A stretch of DNA of 64,000 nucleotides from Enterobacter sp. Bisph1 (GTDB lineage Bacteria; Pseudomonadota; Gammaproteobacteria; Enterobacterales; Enterobacteriaceae): positions 95,883 through 159,882 of the forward strand of contig NZ_JXAG01000048.1 of the NCBI RefSeq assembly GCF_000814905.1. Direction: 5' to 3'. A program made the translations under genes and the position numbers. This document shows, piece after piece, positions 18,486 through 26,294 of the stretch. How positions within the stretch are numbered: the first letter of the stretch is position 1; each line of letters opens with the position of its first letter. The notes beneath the pieces were generated by a model. The model saw only the letters and a program-made list of their open reading frames with translations, did not search any database and was not told where the DNA came from.

Positions 18486-20225
18486 TTAATGATCGCAAAT
18501 TTCTTTCAGATACTTAATGATCGGTACTTTATGAATATCGACATGCCCTAAATTTGGCTTTAAAATTTGCTTCCAGTATAGATTTGCGTTATAAGGTTTA
18601 CTCTTGTCACTTGTTTGAACAAAACGCAACTCTTCAGGGACACAATCATTTTGATGTGCAGGCTCGAATGTTGTCGAATGAACTCTTAATATACCAACAA
18701 AATTTTTATTTTTAGACTTATCTAGTTGATATTGTTCAGAAATTGTTTTTTGAATCCCTTTATCAAAAAAAGGACATCCATCAACGTCATGACTAATAAT
18801 AGTAGCTTGATCAGTATCAAATATGGCATGGTATTTAATATTAAATTTAGAAAATATTTTCTGATAAAAAGGAATATTATTTACTGTGCCACAGTTCATT
18901 ATAAATATATTTTTATTAATTTGTTGTTCCTGTAAATAGGCTCTTGAGATAATTTCCTCTGTAGGCCCTTCGATAAGTACTACCTCATCAGCATAAAATG
19001 ATTCGCACATAAATGGATTGAACCTAAGAACCTCATACATTTCTTGTTTGAGCTCTTCATCTGTTTTTATATCTTTTGCTTCTTTTAAAAAAGAATCGTT
19101 TATTTGGAATATTTTAGTCCCGTTACTGGTTTTAACAAGTCTAATTATTGAAGATTTTGGTTTCGATATGTCGATCATTGTTGGTGAATGGGAAGCACAT
19201 AGCACCTGATAAGGTAAATCTTCAGTACTTACTTGATAAATTAGCTCCCTTAACTCCTTAACCATTTTTGGATAAAGGAAAAGCTCTGGCTCCTCAAAAA
19301 GAACCATATAATCTTTCCTACCAGCCCTCCTTTCGAATTTTTCAGCTACATCTTTCATTAACAATAAAGTGAAAATAGCCGTGCGAATTGTTCCATGCCC
19401 TACACTATTGTGTGAACAAGGAATTTCATCATCTCTTTCTCCATCAATTGTAGTCTTGACAAACTCTATATCAAATTCTTTCCCAAGTTTGTTTTCTGTC
19501 CAAGCTAATCGTTCTTTTATATCTTTAAATGCTACACGAGTATCATCAAATATTTTCTTAAAATAATTATTTACTGAATCTTGATAAGATGCAATAGTTT
19601 CTGTGTTATACATTTTATCTTGAAGTTCTTTTATTTTAGCCCTAGCATCTTCTAATTCCTGAAGTTCAGCAACTTTCAAAGTACTTTCGGCCATGGTTTT
19701 TAATATTTCATTTAATGTCTTCTTAGCTTCCTCTTCTGTAGGCATTGCTTTAATAAATATGGGTTTTGGCATACACGACTGAAAGACCCTATGCAACCCT
19801 ATAGAGGCATACCCAATTTCTTCATAAGAATTTTTTTCATAATCGAATGTGTAATTTTTGACTTTTACTTTTCCCTTTTCAAGGAACCATATTTTCTTTA
19901 TTCTTATATTATTATTAACTGCATATTTTTTATAACTTTCCTTTTGTTTAGGTGCGTTCGTTTCTATCCTATCTCGATCTAGTGCATCGAGCTCAACCTC
20001 TAACTCAAATTCTATACTATTTTGTAAGTTTTTCCTGTAAAAATCATCTTTAGAAGGTTCCTCATCATTATAAAAAAATTCGTATGCTTTGAGAAAACTT
20101 GATTTCCCTGCATTGTTCTGGCCATATATAAACAGCGTATTTGTGTCCTTGAATATTATTTTGTTTATATCAAGGCCTCCAGATATTCCACGAAAATTAT
20201 TAACTGAAAAGAAGGTTATTTTCAT
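18486..20225 (-). CDS. OLD-family ATPase with TOPRIM nuclease domain
   Basis: 579 aa. The N-terminal ABC/SMC-like ATPase has Walker A GQNNAGKSS at residues 35-43, a coiled-coil-like insert (about 190-240), the Walker B region VLFEEPELFLYP and a switch histidine in CASHSPTMID. The C-terminal TOPRIM domain shows the Glu of VVLIEGPTEE and the Asp pair of AIFDTD. OLD proteins are DNA nucleases first known from phage P2; many act in anti-phage defence. No UvrD-like helicase gene adjoins it, so it resembles a solitary (class 1) OLD rather than a Gabija pair. The start (MKITFFSVNNFRG) is 27 bp inside the longest frame, at the conserved first strand. Confidence 0.88.
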   Translation of the reverse strand: MKITFFSVNNFRGISGGLDINKIIFKDTNTLFIYGQNNAGKSSFLKAYEFFYNDEEPSKDDFYRKNLQNSIEFELEVELDALDRDRIETNAPKQKESYKKYAVNNNIRIKKIWFLEKGKVKVKNYTFDYEKNSYEEIGYASIGLHRVFQSCMPKPIFIKAMPTEEEAKKTLNEILKTMAESTLKVAELQELEDARAKIKELQDKMYNTETIASYQDSVNNYFKKIFDDTRVAFKDIKERLAWTENKLGKEFDIEFVKTTIDGERDDEIPCSHNSVGHGTIRTAIFTLLLMKDVAEKFERRAGRKDYMVLFEEPELFLYPKMVKELRELIYQVSTEDLPYQVLCASHSPTMIDISKPKSSIIRLVKTSNGTKIFQINDSFLKEAKDIKTDEELKQEMYEVLRFNPFMCESFYADEVVLIEGPTEEIISRAYLQEQQINKNIFIMNCGTVNNIPFYQKIFSKFNIKYHAIFDTDQATIISHDVDGCPFFDKGIQKTISEQYQLDKSKNKNFVGILRVHSTTFEPAHQNDCVPEELRFVQTSDKSKPYNANLYWKQILKPNLGHVDIHKVPIIKYLKEICDH

Positions 20226-20299
20226 CTTAATGCCTTGTGTTAGTAAAAACACAACAATAGCAATTAATAGAATTTGTTAAATGTCCTATTTTCAAATAG

Positions 20300-20731
20300 T
20301 TGCGCAAGGTCAAACTCACACAAGATAATTTATATGTAATTCGGGTGTTATCAATTGCGCGTGGCTTTTCTCAACCATTTTGCGTTATATTGGTCACTTT
20401 GCGGCAAAACCGCAACCGGAATTGGCGTTCCGAATTATCACGAGTGTCGGTAGCGATGTTTGCAGAGCTACTGGCGCGGCCTGTGCTCGCCCCTTCAATG
20501 GTGGCTCAGGCAGGGGCTTCGAAAGAAGCGCCGGGTCGTGATAACCGGTACGCCAACCCTGTCTGGGTCATCACCAGTGAGCCTGGCGTCTCCGGTGATG
20601 GCGTTAACCTGCTTATCACGAAGCGGAGCGTTGTGTATGTACCCCGTCCTGCTATCCCCGTCACATTTGCCTCCGCCGGAGGTATCTATGAAAATTACGA
20701 TAGAACAACCCTCAGCCCGAGAATTAGTTGA
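20300..20731 (+). CDS. Ash-like protein of P4-type satellites
   Basis: Up to 143 aa from a TTG; the start is uncertain. The C-terminal part (APSMVAQAGASKEAPG, NPVWVITSEPGVSGDGVNLL) resembles Ash-family proteins encoded by phage P4 and related islands, small regulatory-region ORFs of unclear function. Base composition shifts here from AT-rich to about 50% G+C, marking a different module from the OLD gene. The last 44 bp overlap a small downstream gene. The match is by recollection of the family pattern, not by a search. Confidence 0.5.
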   Translation: MRKVKLTQDNLYVIRVLSIARGFSQPFCVILVTLRQNRNRNWRSELSRVSVAMFAELLARPVLAPSMVAQAGASKEAPGRDNRYANPVWVITSEPGVSGDGVNLLITKRSVVYVPRPAIPVTFASAGGIYENYDRTTLSPRIS

Positions 20732-20876
20732 TCGCTCCCGGGTTCTTGTACATGTTATGGTTGATAATCCTGATGAAATCGGCCCGAACTATGTGCTATT
20801 GCTCGTTCTGGCTGAACAGTTGCAGCAACTACGCGATATCTTTGAAGAGGATGAAGTCCGGAGGTTGAGGGACTAA
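20688..20876 (+). CDS. Small uncharacterised protein downstream of the Ash-like gene
   Basis: 62 aa, acidic, starting MKITIEQPSARELVDRSR, with a helical leucine-rich middle (NYVLLLVLAEQLQQLRDIFE). GGAGG lies 5 bp before the ATG, a good ribosome site that supports translation from here rather than from the longer frame. A hairpin (CAGCATC / GATGCTG, 20906-20925) follows 30 bp after the stop and may end the transcript. No function can be given. Confidence 0.6.
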   Translation: MKITIEQPSARELVDRSRVLVHVMVDNPDEIGPNYVLLLVLAEQLQQLRDIFEEDEVRRLRD

Positions 20877-20950
20877 AAATTACCTCGGTAATTACCTACC
20901 TCTTACAGCATCAGGGAAGATGCTGTCCTTGCCTCGAGCCCCCAAATTAT

Positions 20951-21135
20951 CCCCCACTTTCTTTTCCCTGGCTGACGTCCCCATTTTCTGGGACAAAAAA
21001 GCAGGAAAAACACAACTGGTGAGGCATTGGGTGAAATCCCCCACTTTTCCCGGCTAAATACGAAAATAGTGGGGGACAACGTGACTTTCCGGCATATTTC
21101 CCCACTGTTCAGGTATCCCCCCATTATTCCCCCAC
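20951..21135. repeat. Cluster of TCCCCCAC-type repeats
   Basis: At least five copies of a 7-9-bp motif close to TCCCCCACT in 185 bp of non-coding DNA: CCCCCAC at 20951, 21038 and 21129, TCCCCACT at 21099, and an inverted copy AGTGGGGGA at 21068. Degenerate copies occur at 20979 and 21117. Repeated short motifs of this kind can be binding sites for a replication or regulatory protein; in a P4-like relic an origin is possible but unproven. Confidence 0.5.
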
Positions 21136-21342
21136 ATCAGCCAGTCGGATCTCTTCATCATCGAGAACAATCAATTGTTCGCGCAGCAGCTTTTCAAGCC
21201 AGCGGGAAAATTTCTTGTCCATGTTCATACCTCTGGCACGCAGGTCGTCGCGCAGCAGTGCCCGCCTAAAGGACTGGTTCCGACTGATACGCCGATTTAT
21301 ACATTTCCAGAGAGCGGCATGGTTATGCGTCATATAGGGCAC
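21124..21342 (-). CDS. Possible small protein, uncharacterised
   Basis: Up to 72 aa. The C-terminal part, KKFSRWLEKLLREQLIVLD and EEIRLADVGE, is a convincing charged helix plus tail, and MNMDKKFSRW could be an internal start. It overlaps the next fragment by 20 bp and may instead be the 3' part of a broken gene. Confidence 0.35.
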   Translation of the reverse strand: MPYMTHNHAALWKCINRRISRNQSFRRALLRDDLRARGMNMDKKFSRWLEKLLREQLIVLDDEEIRLADVGE

Positions 21343-21547
21343 ACCGTGTGATACCGGAATCCAGCCGCGCCTGAATATTACTCTCGATATGCGATGATTT
21401 TAGATGCTGGAGATCCTTAATCTGGATATTCAACCTGTGCAGATGCTGGCTTAAACGTCCGGCAATGCGGATACGGTCATGGATGGTTTTAAAACTGCCG
21501 CCAGCCAGCAGGGCGAGTTTTTCTATGCGTTGCGTAAGTCTCGGCAT
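21323..21547 (-). pseudogene. N-terminal fragment of an integrase-domain protein
   Basis: A 74-residue stretch from MPRLTQRIEKLALLAGG through HDRIRIAGRLSQHL to DLQHLKSSHIESNI, resembling the N-terminal SAM-like DNA-binding domain of 'integrase domain-containing' proteins on enterobacterial islands and conjugative elements. The frame ends after SGITRCALYDA, just where the family continues 'GIS.RTLQNEM'. The catalytic R-H-R-Y domain is absent, so this is a relic and cannot be the island's active integrase. Confidence 0.5.
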
Positions 21548-21703
21548 AGCACTTCTCCACTCAGTCCTCCGGCGCGCGGTCTGGTCACAGCGTGCTGTGT
21601 CGAAAGATACCGGTGCGCCGGAAGATGCGCGGATGAGGTATGACGGGGTACGGTGATGCACGAATGCAGCCGCCTGCCAGAGCAGGTAAATCCCCACAGG
21701 CAC

Positions 21704-22346
21704 GATTGCCTGTCCTCCGGTATCGGTTCGGTAAAGCTGTTTACTCCTCTGTTTTTGGGTTGAAATTCTGACAGCCGTTTTAGGTGTCAGTCGGATTGTT
21801 GCTGTAATTTTGCAGACAGGTACTGGGCTGGAGCGGCGTTGCGCACTGGCGTCACTTTCACCCGCTTACGCGTATTAAAGTGACGCCGCGTTTACCTCTC
21901 CGGCAGGAATCCGGACGCAAAGCCTTCGCCATTGCCGTCCTGATTTCCTGCCTGCCCTCTGTCTGGTCTTTGTGCCTACAACAGCTCAACGATAAAAAGA
22001 TGTGGTCATCTGTATCAAAAACAGACAGTCAGTTTCAGACCACGCTACTTCCGTATTGACCTGCGGGATTGATCGCCATCAGCGCTTCTTTCAGATCACT
22101 GCTCATCCTGGAACGGGAAGCTTTTGGGCGCAGCATCGCTGCCATGTGTTGCAAACAGGCTAGATCAGGAGAAAAGAAAAAGATGCAGGAAACTGTATTT
22201 GGGATTTGAAGAATTTATTTGCTAATAAAATCATTGAATAACAGAGGTGTGATTATAGTACCATTTACATAATCGGCAGGAATGTTTGTTGATGCTTGGA
22301 TATCACCAAGATAAGAAACCGACGGCTGGAGAAGGATGAAAAGACC
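21704..22346. other. Non-coding segment with three strong hairpins
   Basis: Inside the island, with no convincing gene. Three hairpins follow one another: GGCGTCACTTT / AAAGTGACGCC (21848-21858 and 21877-21887, perfect 11 bp), GGCAGGAA / TTCCTGCC (21902-21909 and 21945-21952) and GTGGTC / GACCAC (22002-22007 and 22038-22043). A 36-codon minus-strand frame (22035-22145, MAAMLRPKASRSRMSSDLK...) may be the end of a lost gene. Clustered hairpins could belong to a relic origin or transfer site. Confidence 0.45.
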
Positions 22347-22351
22347 TTCGG

Positions 22352-22470
22352 ATCAAGCAACCATCAAGCAAATTGCAGAACGGGAAAGACTCTATCTTTT
22401 TGTTTTCAATAATGAAAATATAAATCACGCTTACAACTAAGAGCCAGAATCAAGCAACCATCAAGCAAAT
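22352..22470. repeat. 22-bp direct repeat beside the AlbA_2 gene
   Basis: The 22 bases starting ATCAAGCAACCATCAAG occur at 22352-22373 and again, identically, at 22449-22470, a 97-bp period. Each copy also contains an internal repeat of ATCAAGCAA. The second ends 7 bp from the stop codon of the next gene. This could be a duplication made when the modules joined; no function is evident. Confidence 0.8.
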
Positions 22471-22476
22471 CCCCAA

Positions 22477-23946
22477 CTACGCCCAGAATGGGATGTAGCG
22501 CATTGCCTTGGTTCCTACTGATGAATCGTATTGTTTGATACGACCTTCTTTCATTGCTTCCTTGATGATACGGCTAATCATTGCGCTGTTTTTTTCATCA
22601 ACACCAAATCTTTCCCGCAGCGTGGTGTTATTCATCGGAACCTTTTCAAGGTACTTCAATACACAATGAAGGTAAGTCGCCCTGACTTTTTCCTCATTAT
22701 CCATATCCTTAAAATCGCGATGAGCAAACAAAGTGACTTTCGTATGCTCCTGATAAACTTCAAACTGAGGGGCTGGAAGCTGATAAATCTCAGTTTCAAT
22801 AACAACTTTATCGATACCGCTTCCTCGTTCTTCACAGATCCCCATCCTGCGCATGAGAGAGGCTATTCTTTCATTACGGCTACGCGGGGGAGAATCAAGA
22901 AGGCGATCAATCGCCACTAAGGGTATGCCAGGATTCGAAATTTCCATGCGATCGGCGAACAACTCAAGCATTGGCCCCGTCCCGCCAATGTTGAAATCCT
23001 GGTGAATCAGCGAGTTGGCAACAACTTCCCGTATAGACAGCTCCGGATACATTCTTACTTCGCTGCGAAAAGCCTTCCCAATCACCTCATTTGATGGCAA
23101 AAGGTTATTTATATAATCAATCAAGCCTTCAAAACCGACGGCATAACCTTTATGGCCTTGTAATTCCTTTACCGTTTTAAAACGATTATTTGCATCGTAC
23201 TGGATTAAACGAATGGCTTTGCGGGACAAATTTTTAAAGGCATCTAATTCTCGTGCAAAAAGTATTGCACCAAGATTGGAAATATCCCAGGACCCTGCAT
23301 CATTTCTCTCAACAACAAAATCCTTTGCGAGGTAATCCATTATATAATCTTTGTTTTCTGGTAACGGTTGAGATAAGAGCGAGAAGAACGATGGGTAGTC
23401 GATTAACTGCAACACCTCATCTATAGAGCACTTGTCCCGTGCTACGCGGTATTCCCAGGGTTTCCGATCAAAGACACGCCAGAGGGCACGCTCTTTTTCT
23501 GGATGTTTACCCAGCGGTTTTTTATAAGAGCCAATACGAATAAATTCTGTTCCCGAAAAACGCACAGGGGTATGGCAATTTGCATTTATCTCCAGAATGA
23601 CAACAGCATCGTTCTCAGGTGTCGAAAATTCATGAAATGTAAAATCAATCTTTGGTTCCAGGCCCTGCAACAGCCAGCTTTCCAGCTCCTGCTGTTTATG
23701 CTTAGCGAGAGAGGGTTTGAAATCCGTACCGATTATAGAATGAGTCTCATCATCAACACCCCACACCATATAGGCTGTTGGCTTTCCAAGCAAAGCAGCC
23801 GAATTTGCCAGTGCCGAGATATACTCTCCGAGTTCTTCTGGTTTTATTGCATTATGCTTAAATTCTGCCCACTCAGTCTCTTTCGGCAATGAAATCAGCT
23901 CTTTCAGCAACGAACGCAAATCTATTTCCTCTTTATAAACAGACAT
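22477..23946 (-). CDS. AlbA_2 (Schlafen-type) domain and ATP-binding domain protein
   Basis: 489 aa. Residues about 10-130 match the AlbA_2 domain (ETEWAEFKHNA, EYISALANSAALLG, YMVWGVDDETHSIIGTDF), which occurs with putative nucleic-acid-binding or helicase-like proteins. Residues about 280-400 resemble an HATPase_c_4-type fold (ELSIREVVANSLIHQDF, RMEISNPG, EERGSGIDKV). The C-terminus (about 420-489) looks like a winged helix. Such proteins are common on islands, are usually annotated as ATP-binding or regulatory, and some occur in defence loci. It is the last cargo gene before attR, and GC-richer than the nuclease genes. Its biochemical role is not known. Confidence 0.8.
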   Translation of the reverse strand: MSVYKEEIDLRSLLKELISLPKETEWAEFKHNAIKPEELGEYISALANSAALLGKPTAYMVWGVDDETHSIIGTDFKPSLAKHKQQELESWLLQGLEPKIDFTFHEFSTPENDAVVILEINANCHTPVRFSGTEFIRIGSYKKPLGKHPEKERALWRVFDRKPWEYRVARDKCSIDEVLQLIDYPSFFSLLSQPLPENKDYIMDYLAKDFVVERNDAGSWDISNLGAILFARELDAFKNLSRKAIRLIQYDANNRFKTVKELQGHKGYAVGFEGLIDYINNLLPSNEVIGKAFRSEVRMYPELSIREVVANSLIHQDFNIGGTGPMLELFADRMEISNPGIPLVAIDRLLDSPPRSRNERIASLMRRMGICEERGSGIDKVVIETEIYQLPAPQFEVYQEHTKVTLFAHRDFKDMDNEEKVRATYLHCVLKYLEKVPMNNTTLRERFGVDEKNSAMISRIIKEAMKEGRIKQYDSSVGTKAMRYIPFWA

Positions 23947-24211
23947 TTAAGCAACGAACAATAGTTATACCAGGTTACAAGGATATGGCTTTAGACTGCC
24001 CATGGCAATGTTCCACATCACATCGCCTGATTCTGAGGACAGCCAATGAAAAGTAATCTCAATGAACGCCTTGGCCCCCTGCTAGCATATCCTGACATTC
24101 AAGGATGCTGCTGATATTGCGGCTAAAGGTAGCGTGTATCGGAATGTGAATATAAACCCAGAACAATTAAAACAAAATTATTTATTATCATAATATTAGG
24201 TCATTGACGGT

Positions 24212-24240
24212 ACTCCTGTGATCTTCCGCCAATTTGCTTC
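24212..24240 (+). repeat. attR: right 29-bp direct repeat
   Basis: An exact copy of 13930-13958, including 20 nt of the selC 3' end, in an otherwise non-coding stretch (23947-24378) with no other feature I can support. It marks the right boundary of the island. Confidence 0.93.
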
Positions 24241-24378
24241 TGTTCTCATTCGTGAAACTGTAAAAAGCCTTTATTTCCCCAGGAAAAATCAAAATTATTC
24301 ATCCGTAATAGTCCGACACATTCACTGCATTCCATTAAAATATGTGCTGCGATGCGTATACATTTATAAATTCCACGA

Positions 24379-24801
24379 TTAAAACCACAACTTTACCGCC
24401 AGTATCATAAGTTTTATTTGGCAAACTATCGTGCGTTCACCCTCTATGGCGGAAGAGCGCACGTCCAGTAAAGCAAAAAAGAGCATACCGGCAGGCATAT
24501 ACATATAAGACCAATTACCAAACATAGCCGCAGCAAAGGTAAACAAGAAAATCGCAACGATATAATACCGGGTCATGATAATTGACTTTCTCGCCTCTTC
24601 CTTTATCAGTGCTGGAAGCGTCATTCCAACGGTCAGATTAGGATGATAAGTTGCTTTTAATTGCCCATACTGCCGCTTAAATCCTAAAAGCTCTTGTTTA
24701 CTAAAACCGGCATTTGCAACCTTCACTTTATAAGTTAACACTGACTGCTCCTGTAACGTATTAATATCAAAATATTTCAACGTATTAATAAGAAGATCCA
24801 T
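24379..24801 (-). CDS. Uncharacterised inner-membrane protein
   Basis: 140 aa with a soluble N-terminal part (about residues 1-75) and two hydrophobic segments: RYYIVAIFLFTFAAAMFG and YMYMPAGMLFFALLDV. Its ATG overlaps the TGA of the broken gene upstream (TGATG), so translation was once coupled. It is AT-rich and lies just outside attR. No family recognised. Confidence 0.55.
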   Translation of the reverse strand: MDLLINTLKYFDINTLQEQSVLTYKVKVANAGFSKQELLGFKRQYGQLKATYHPNLTVGMTLPALIKEEARKSIIMTRYYIVAIFLFTFAAAMFGNWSYMYMPAGMLFFALLDVRSSAIEGERTIVCQIKLMILAVKLWF

Positions 24802-25120
24802 CACCGATTTATGTCATATTTTTCTGGATAAATGATAATCTTTAACACGCTACTTTTACCTATTTTATAATTATCATTGCAAGCTCTGATCATAAACATC
24901 AATCCTACTGTAATTAGTATCCCCCCGATAATAGACCCAAGCGACTCCTTACTAAAATGGTACTTATCCAGACCGACAGTGTTATTTTTAAGTGACTGTT
25001 TTTCTTTAATACAATTTTATTGTCAGCCTGAAAAGTATAGGTCAGTAAAACATCAACCTTACCCAATTCATTTGGAGTCTTGGGAAATAGCCAACAATCT
25101 TCGGCAAAAAACGCATTACA
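24801..25120 (-). pseudogene. Frameshifted membrane/secreted protein gene upstream of the 140-aa protein gene
   Basis: One frame gives AFFAEDCWLFPKTPNELGKV...VLLTYTFQADNKIVLKKNSHLK. The next continues VGLDKYHFSKESLGSIIGG ILITVGLMFMIRA and ends with TGA at 24803-24801. No start codon or ribosome site is visible upstream, and the two halves are out of frame. A single transmembrane segment lies in the second half. This reads as a decayed partner of the 140-aa membrane protein. Confidence 0.5.
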
Positions 25121-25138
25121 ACTTTAAAAAGATATAAC

Positions 25139-25330
25139 TCAGGCCTTGGGTTCAATCCCCCTCACTCGTAAAGCCTCCCTCGCCAGCTCTTTTAGCCAGC
25201 TGGCGAGGCTTACGCCTTCCTGTGCTGCAACAGCATCCAGTTGTTCTTTCAACGCAGGATCGATGCGCATTTTGAACTGTGGTGACTGACCACCACCTTT
25301 TGGTTTTTTTTCGCGCGATATGGTTGACAT
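25139..25330 (-). CDS. Ribbon-helix-helix (Arc/HicB-type) DNA-binding protein
   Basis: 63 aa. The core QFKMRIDPALKEQLDAVAAQ and GVSLASWLKELAREAL is the strand-helix-helix of Arc/CopG-like repressors, also seen in HicB-type antitoxins, preceded by a basic Gly-rich arm (EKKPKGGGQS). It starts 135 bp from, and divergent to, a SymE-family gene, so it may repress itself and that neighbour. No toxin gene lies next to it on the same strand. Confidence 0.75.
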   Translation of the reverse strand: MSTISREKKPKGGGQSPQFKMRIDPALKEQLDAVAAQEGVSLASWLKELAREALRVRGIEPKA

Positions 25331-25465
25331 GGGGCCACCTATTTAATTATCCTTGCCATATAGGAGGCCACCTAAATAACAAGCTTCCTGGCGTAAGTAA
25401 CACTCCGAAAGTGCAGGAACACAACCGGAGCGTCTAACCATCCCCCAACTATCAAGGAGTTGATA

Positions 25466-25774
25466 ATGGCTAATCCGCATTCTACCTCAGACTTCACCAT
25501 TGCCGGAACCGAGCACAACGTAATTGTGCGTTATCGCCCGAATCAGGGCGATGCCAGCACGCCGAGCATTACCCTTTCCGGCAAGTGGCTGCGCGATGCC
25601 GGGTTTGATACCGGGCAACATATTCTGGTGAAAGTGATGAACGGCTGCATTGTGCTGGTGAAATACAGTGATAAAGAGGAGTGGCTGGCGGCTGCGCTGG
25701 ATAAAACCCGTAAGCAGCTGAGGGAAGTAAAAGCGGTAATGAAAAATGCCTATCTGCAATCAAAACCAGACTGA
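25466..25774 (+). CDS. SymE-family toxin-like protein
   Basis: 102 aa. The core [20 protein letters not shown] and [13 protein letters not shown] is the AbrB-like/SymE signature. SymE in E. coli is an SOS-induced toxin held down by the antisense RNA SymR; it associates with nucleic acid and can condense the nucleoid. ATG 25466 follows AAGGAG by 6 bp; an in-frame TTG six bases upstream is less likely. I found neither a LexA box nor an obvious antisense promoter, so control may differ from E. coli. Confidence 0.8.
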   Translation: MANPHSTSDFTIAGTEHNVIVRYRPNQGDASTPSITLSGKWLRDAGFDTGQHILVKVMNGCIVLVKYSDKEEWLAAALDKTRKQLREVKAVMKNAYLQSKPD

Positions 25775-25928
25775 AAAGCAGCCCTGTCTGAATGATTGGG
25801 CTAATGAAATGCAGCATGTGTCTTAGTTACGTTACCAATCTAAAATATAGTGCGCAACGACATCATCTTTTTACGCTTAAAATCCACAGCGTTATTTCGA
25901 ATTCAATAACGCTGTAGGAATGCAGCCA

Positions 25929-26294
25929 TTATTCACAAGATGCAGTAAGTTTGTCGTTCTTATCGTAAGCAACAGAGCATTTTTTTGCTGTTGCCGGAAC
26001 AATCAACTCAACGGTCTGTTTCGTGTTCTTATAGCGGCAAATAAAATAGAGCGATGTTTTATGCTCTTTGGCCTCGTCCTGGTAATCAGGCAATGTCCAT
26101 ACCGTTTCACGGTCATCATCCGGCATCAGGTCAACCAAATCTTTTGGTGGCCCGACAAATAAACTGGCATCGTTTAAGGTGTGACTTTTATCTTGCGAAG
26201 CCGGATATTGCGGGCAAACTGTCGCGCTTGCCTGCGCCGCGCCATTGGATAACAGCAACCCTGCACTGAGTAACAGCGTCTTACTCCACGACAT
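25929..26294 (-). CDS. STY0300-family secreted protein, probable immunity partner
   Basis: 121 aa with a clear signal peptide (SKTLLLSAGLLLSNGAAQASA) and a mature part containing four cysteines, likely two disulfides (VCPQYP, FICRYKN, KKCSVAYDK, SCE). It matches the small STY0300 family, commonly encoded directly after BPSL0067-family genes. Its start overlaps the end of that gene by 14 bp. The pair and the periplasmic location suggest that it protects against the upstream protein; this is inference from gene pairing. Confidence 0.7.
   Translation of the reverse strand: MSWSKTLLLSAGLLLSNGAAQASATVCPQYPASQDKSHTLNDASLFVGPPKDLVDLMPDDDRETVWTLPDYQDEAKEHKTSLYFICRYKNTKQTVELIVPATAKKCSVAYDKNDKLTASCE

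Larger units (their letters stand above)
13930..24240. mobile_element. Genomic island at selC, P4-satellite-like, integrase lost
   Basis: The 10.3 kb is framed by perfect 29-bp repeats. Much of the inside (about 14.0-20.3 kb) is far richer in A+T than the flanking core. It contains a 5' integrase stub right after attL, an Ash-like P4-satellite gene, an integrase-domain fragment, several non-coding hairpins, and a cargo of putative defence genes (helical protein + nuclease operon, OLD nuclease, AlbA_2 ATP-binding protein). No complete integrase is present, so it cannot excise without help. The boundaries are strong; the defence role is inferred from domain content. Confidence 0.88.

Noticed and set aside
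18486..20225. Gabija or retron system
   Set aside because: No UvrD-like helicase, reverse transcriptase or msr-like hairpin lies beside the OLD-family gene.
21323..21703. Active integrase of the selC island
   Set aside because: Only an N-terminal domain is present, without the catalytic region, and the flanking frame is broken.
25331..25560. SymR-like antisense RNA and SOS box at the SymE-like gene
   Set aside because: I looked for CTG-N10-CAG and for a minus-strand promoter over the toxin start and found nothing convincing.
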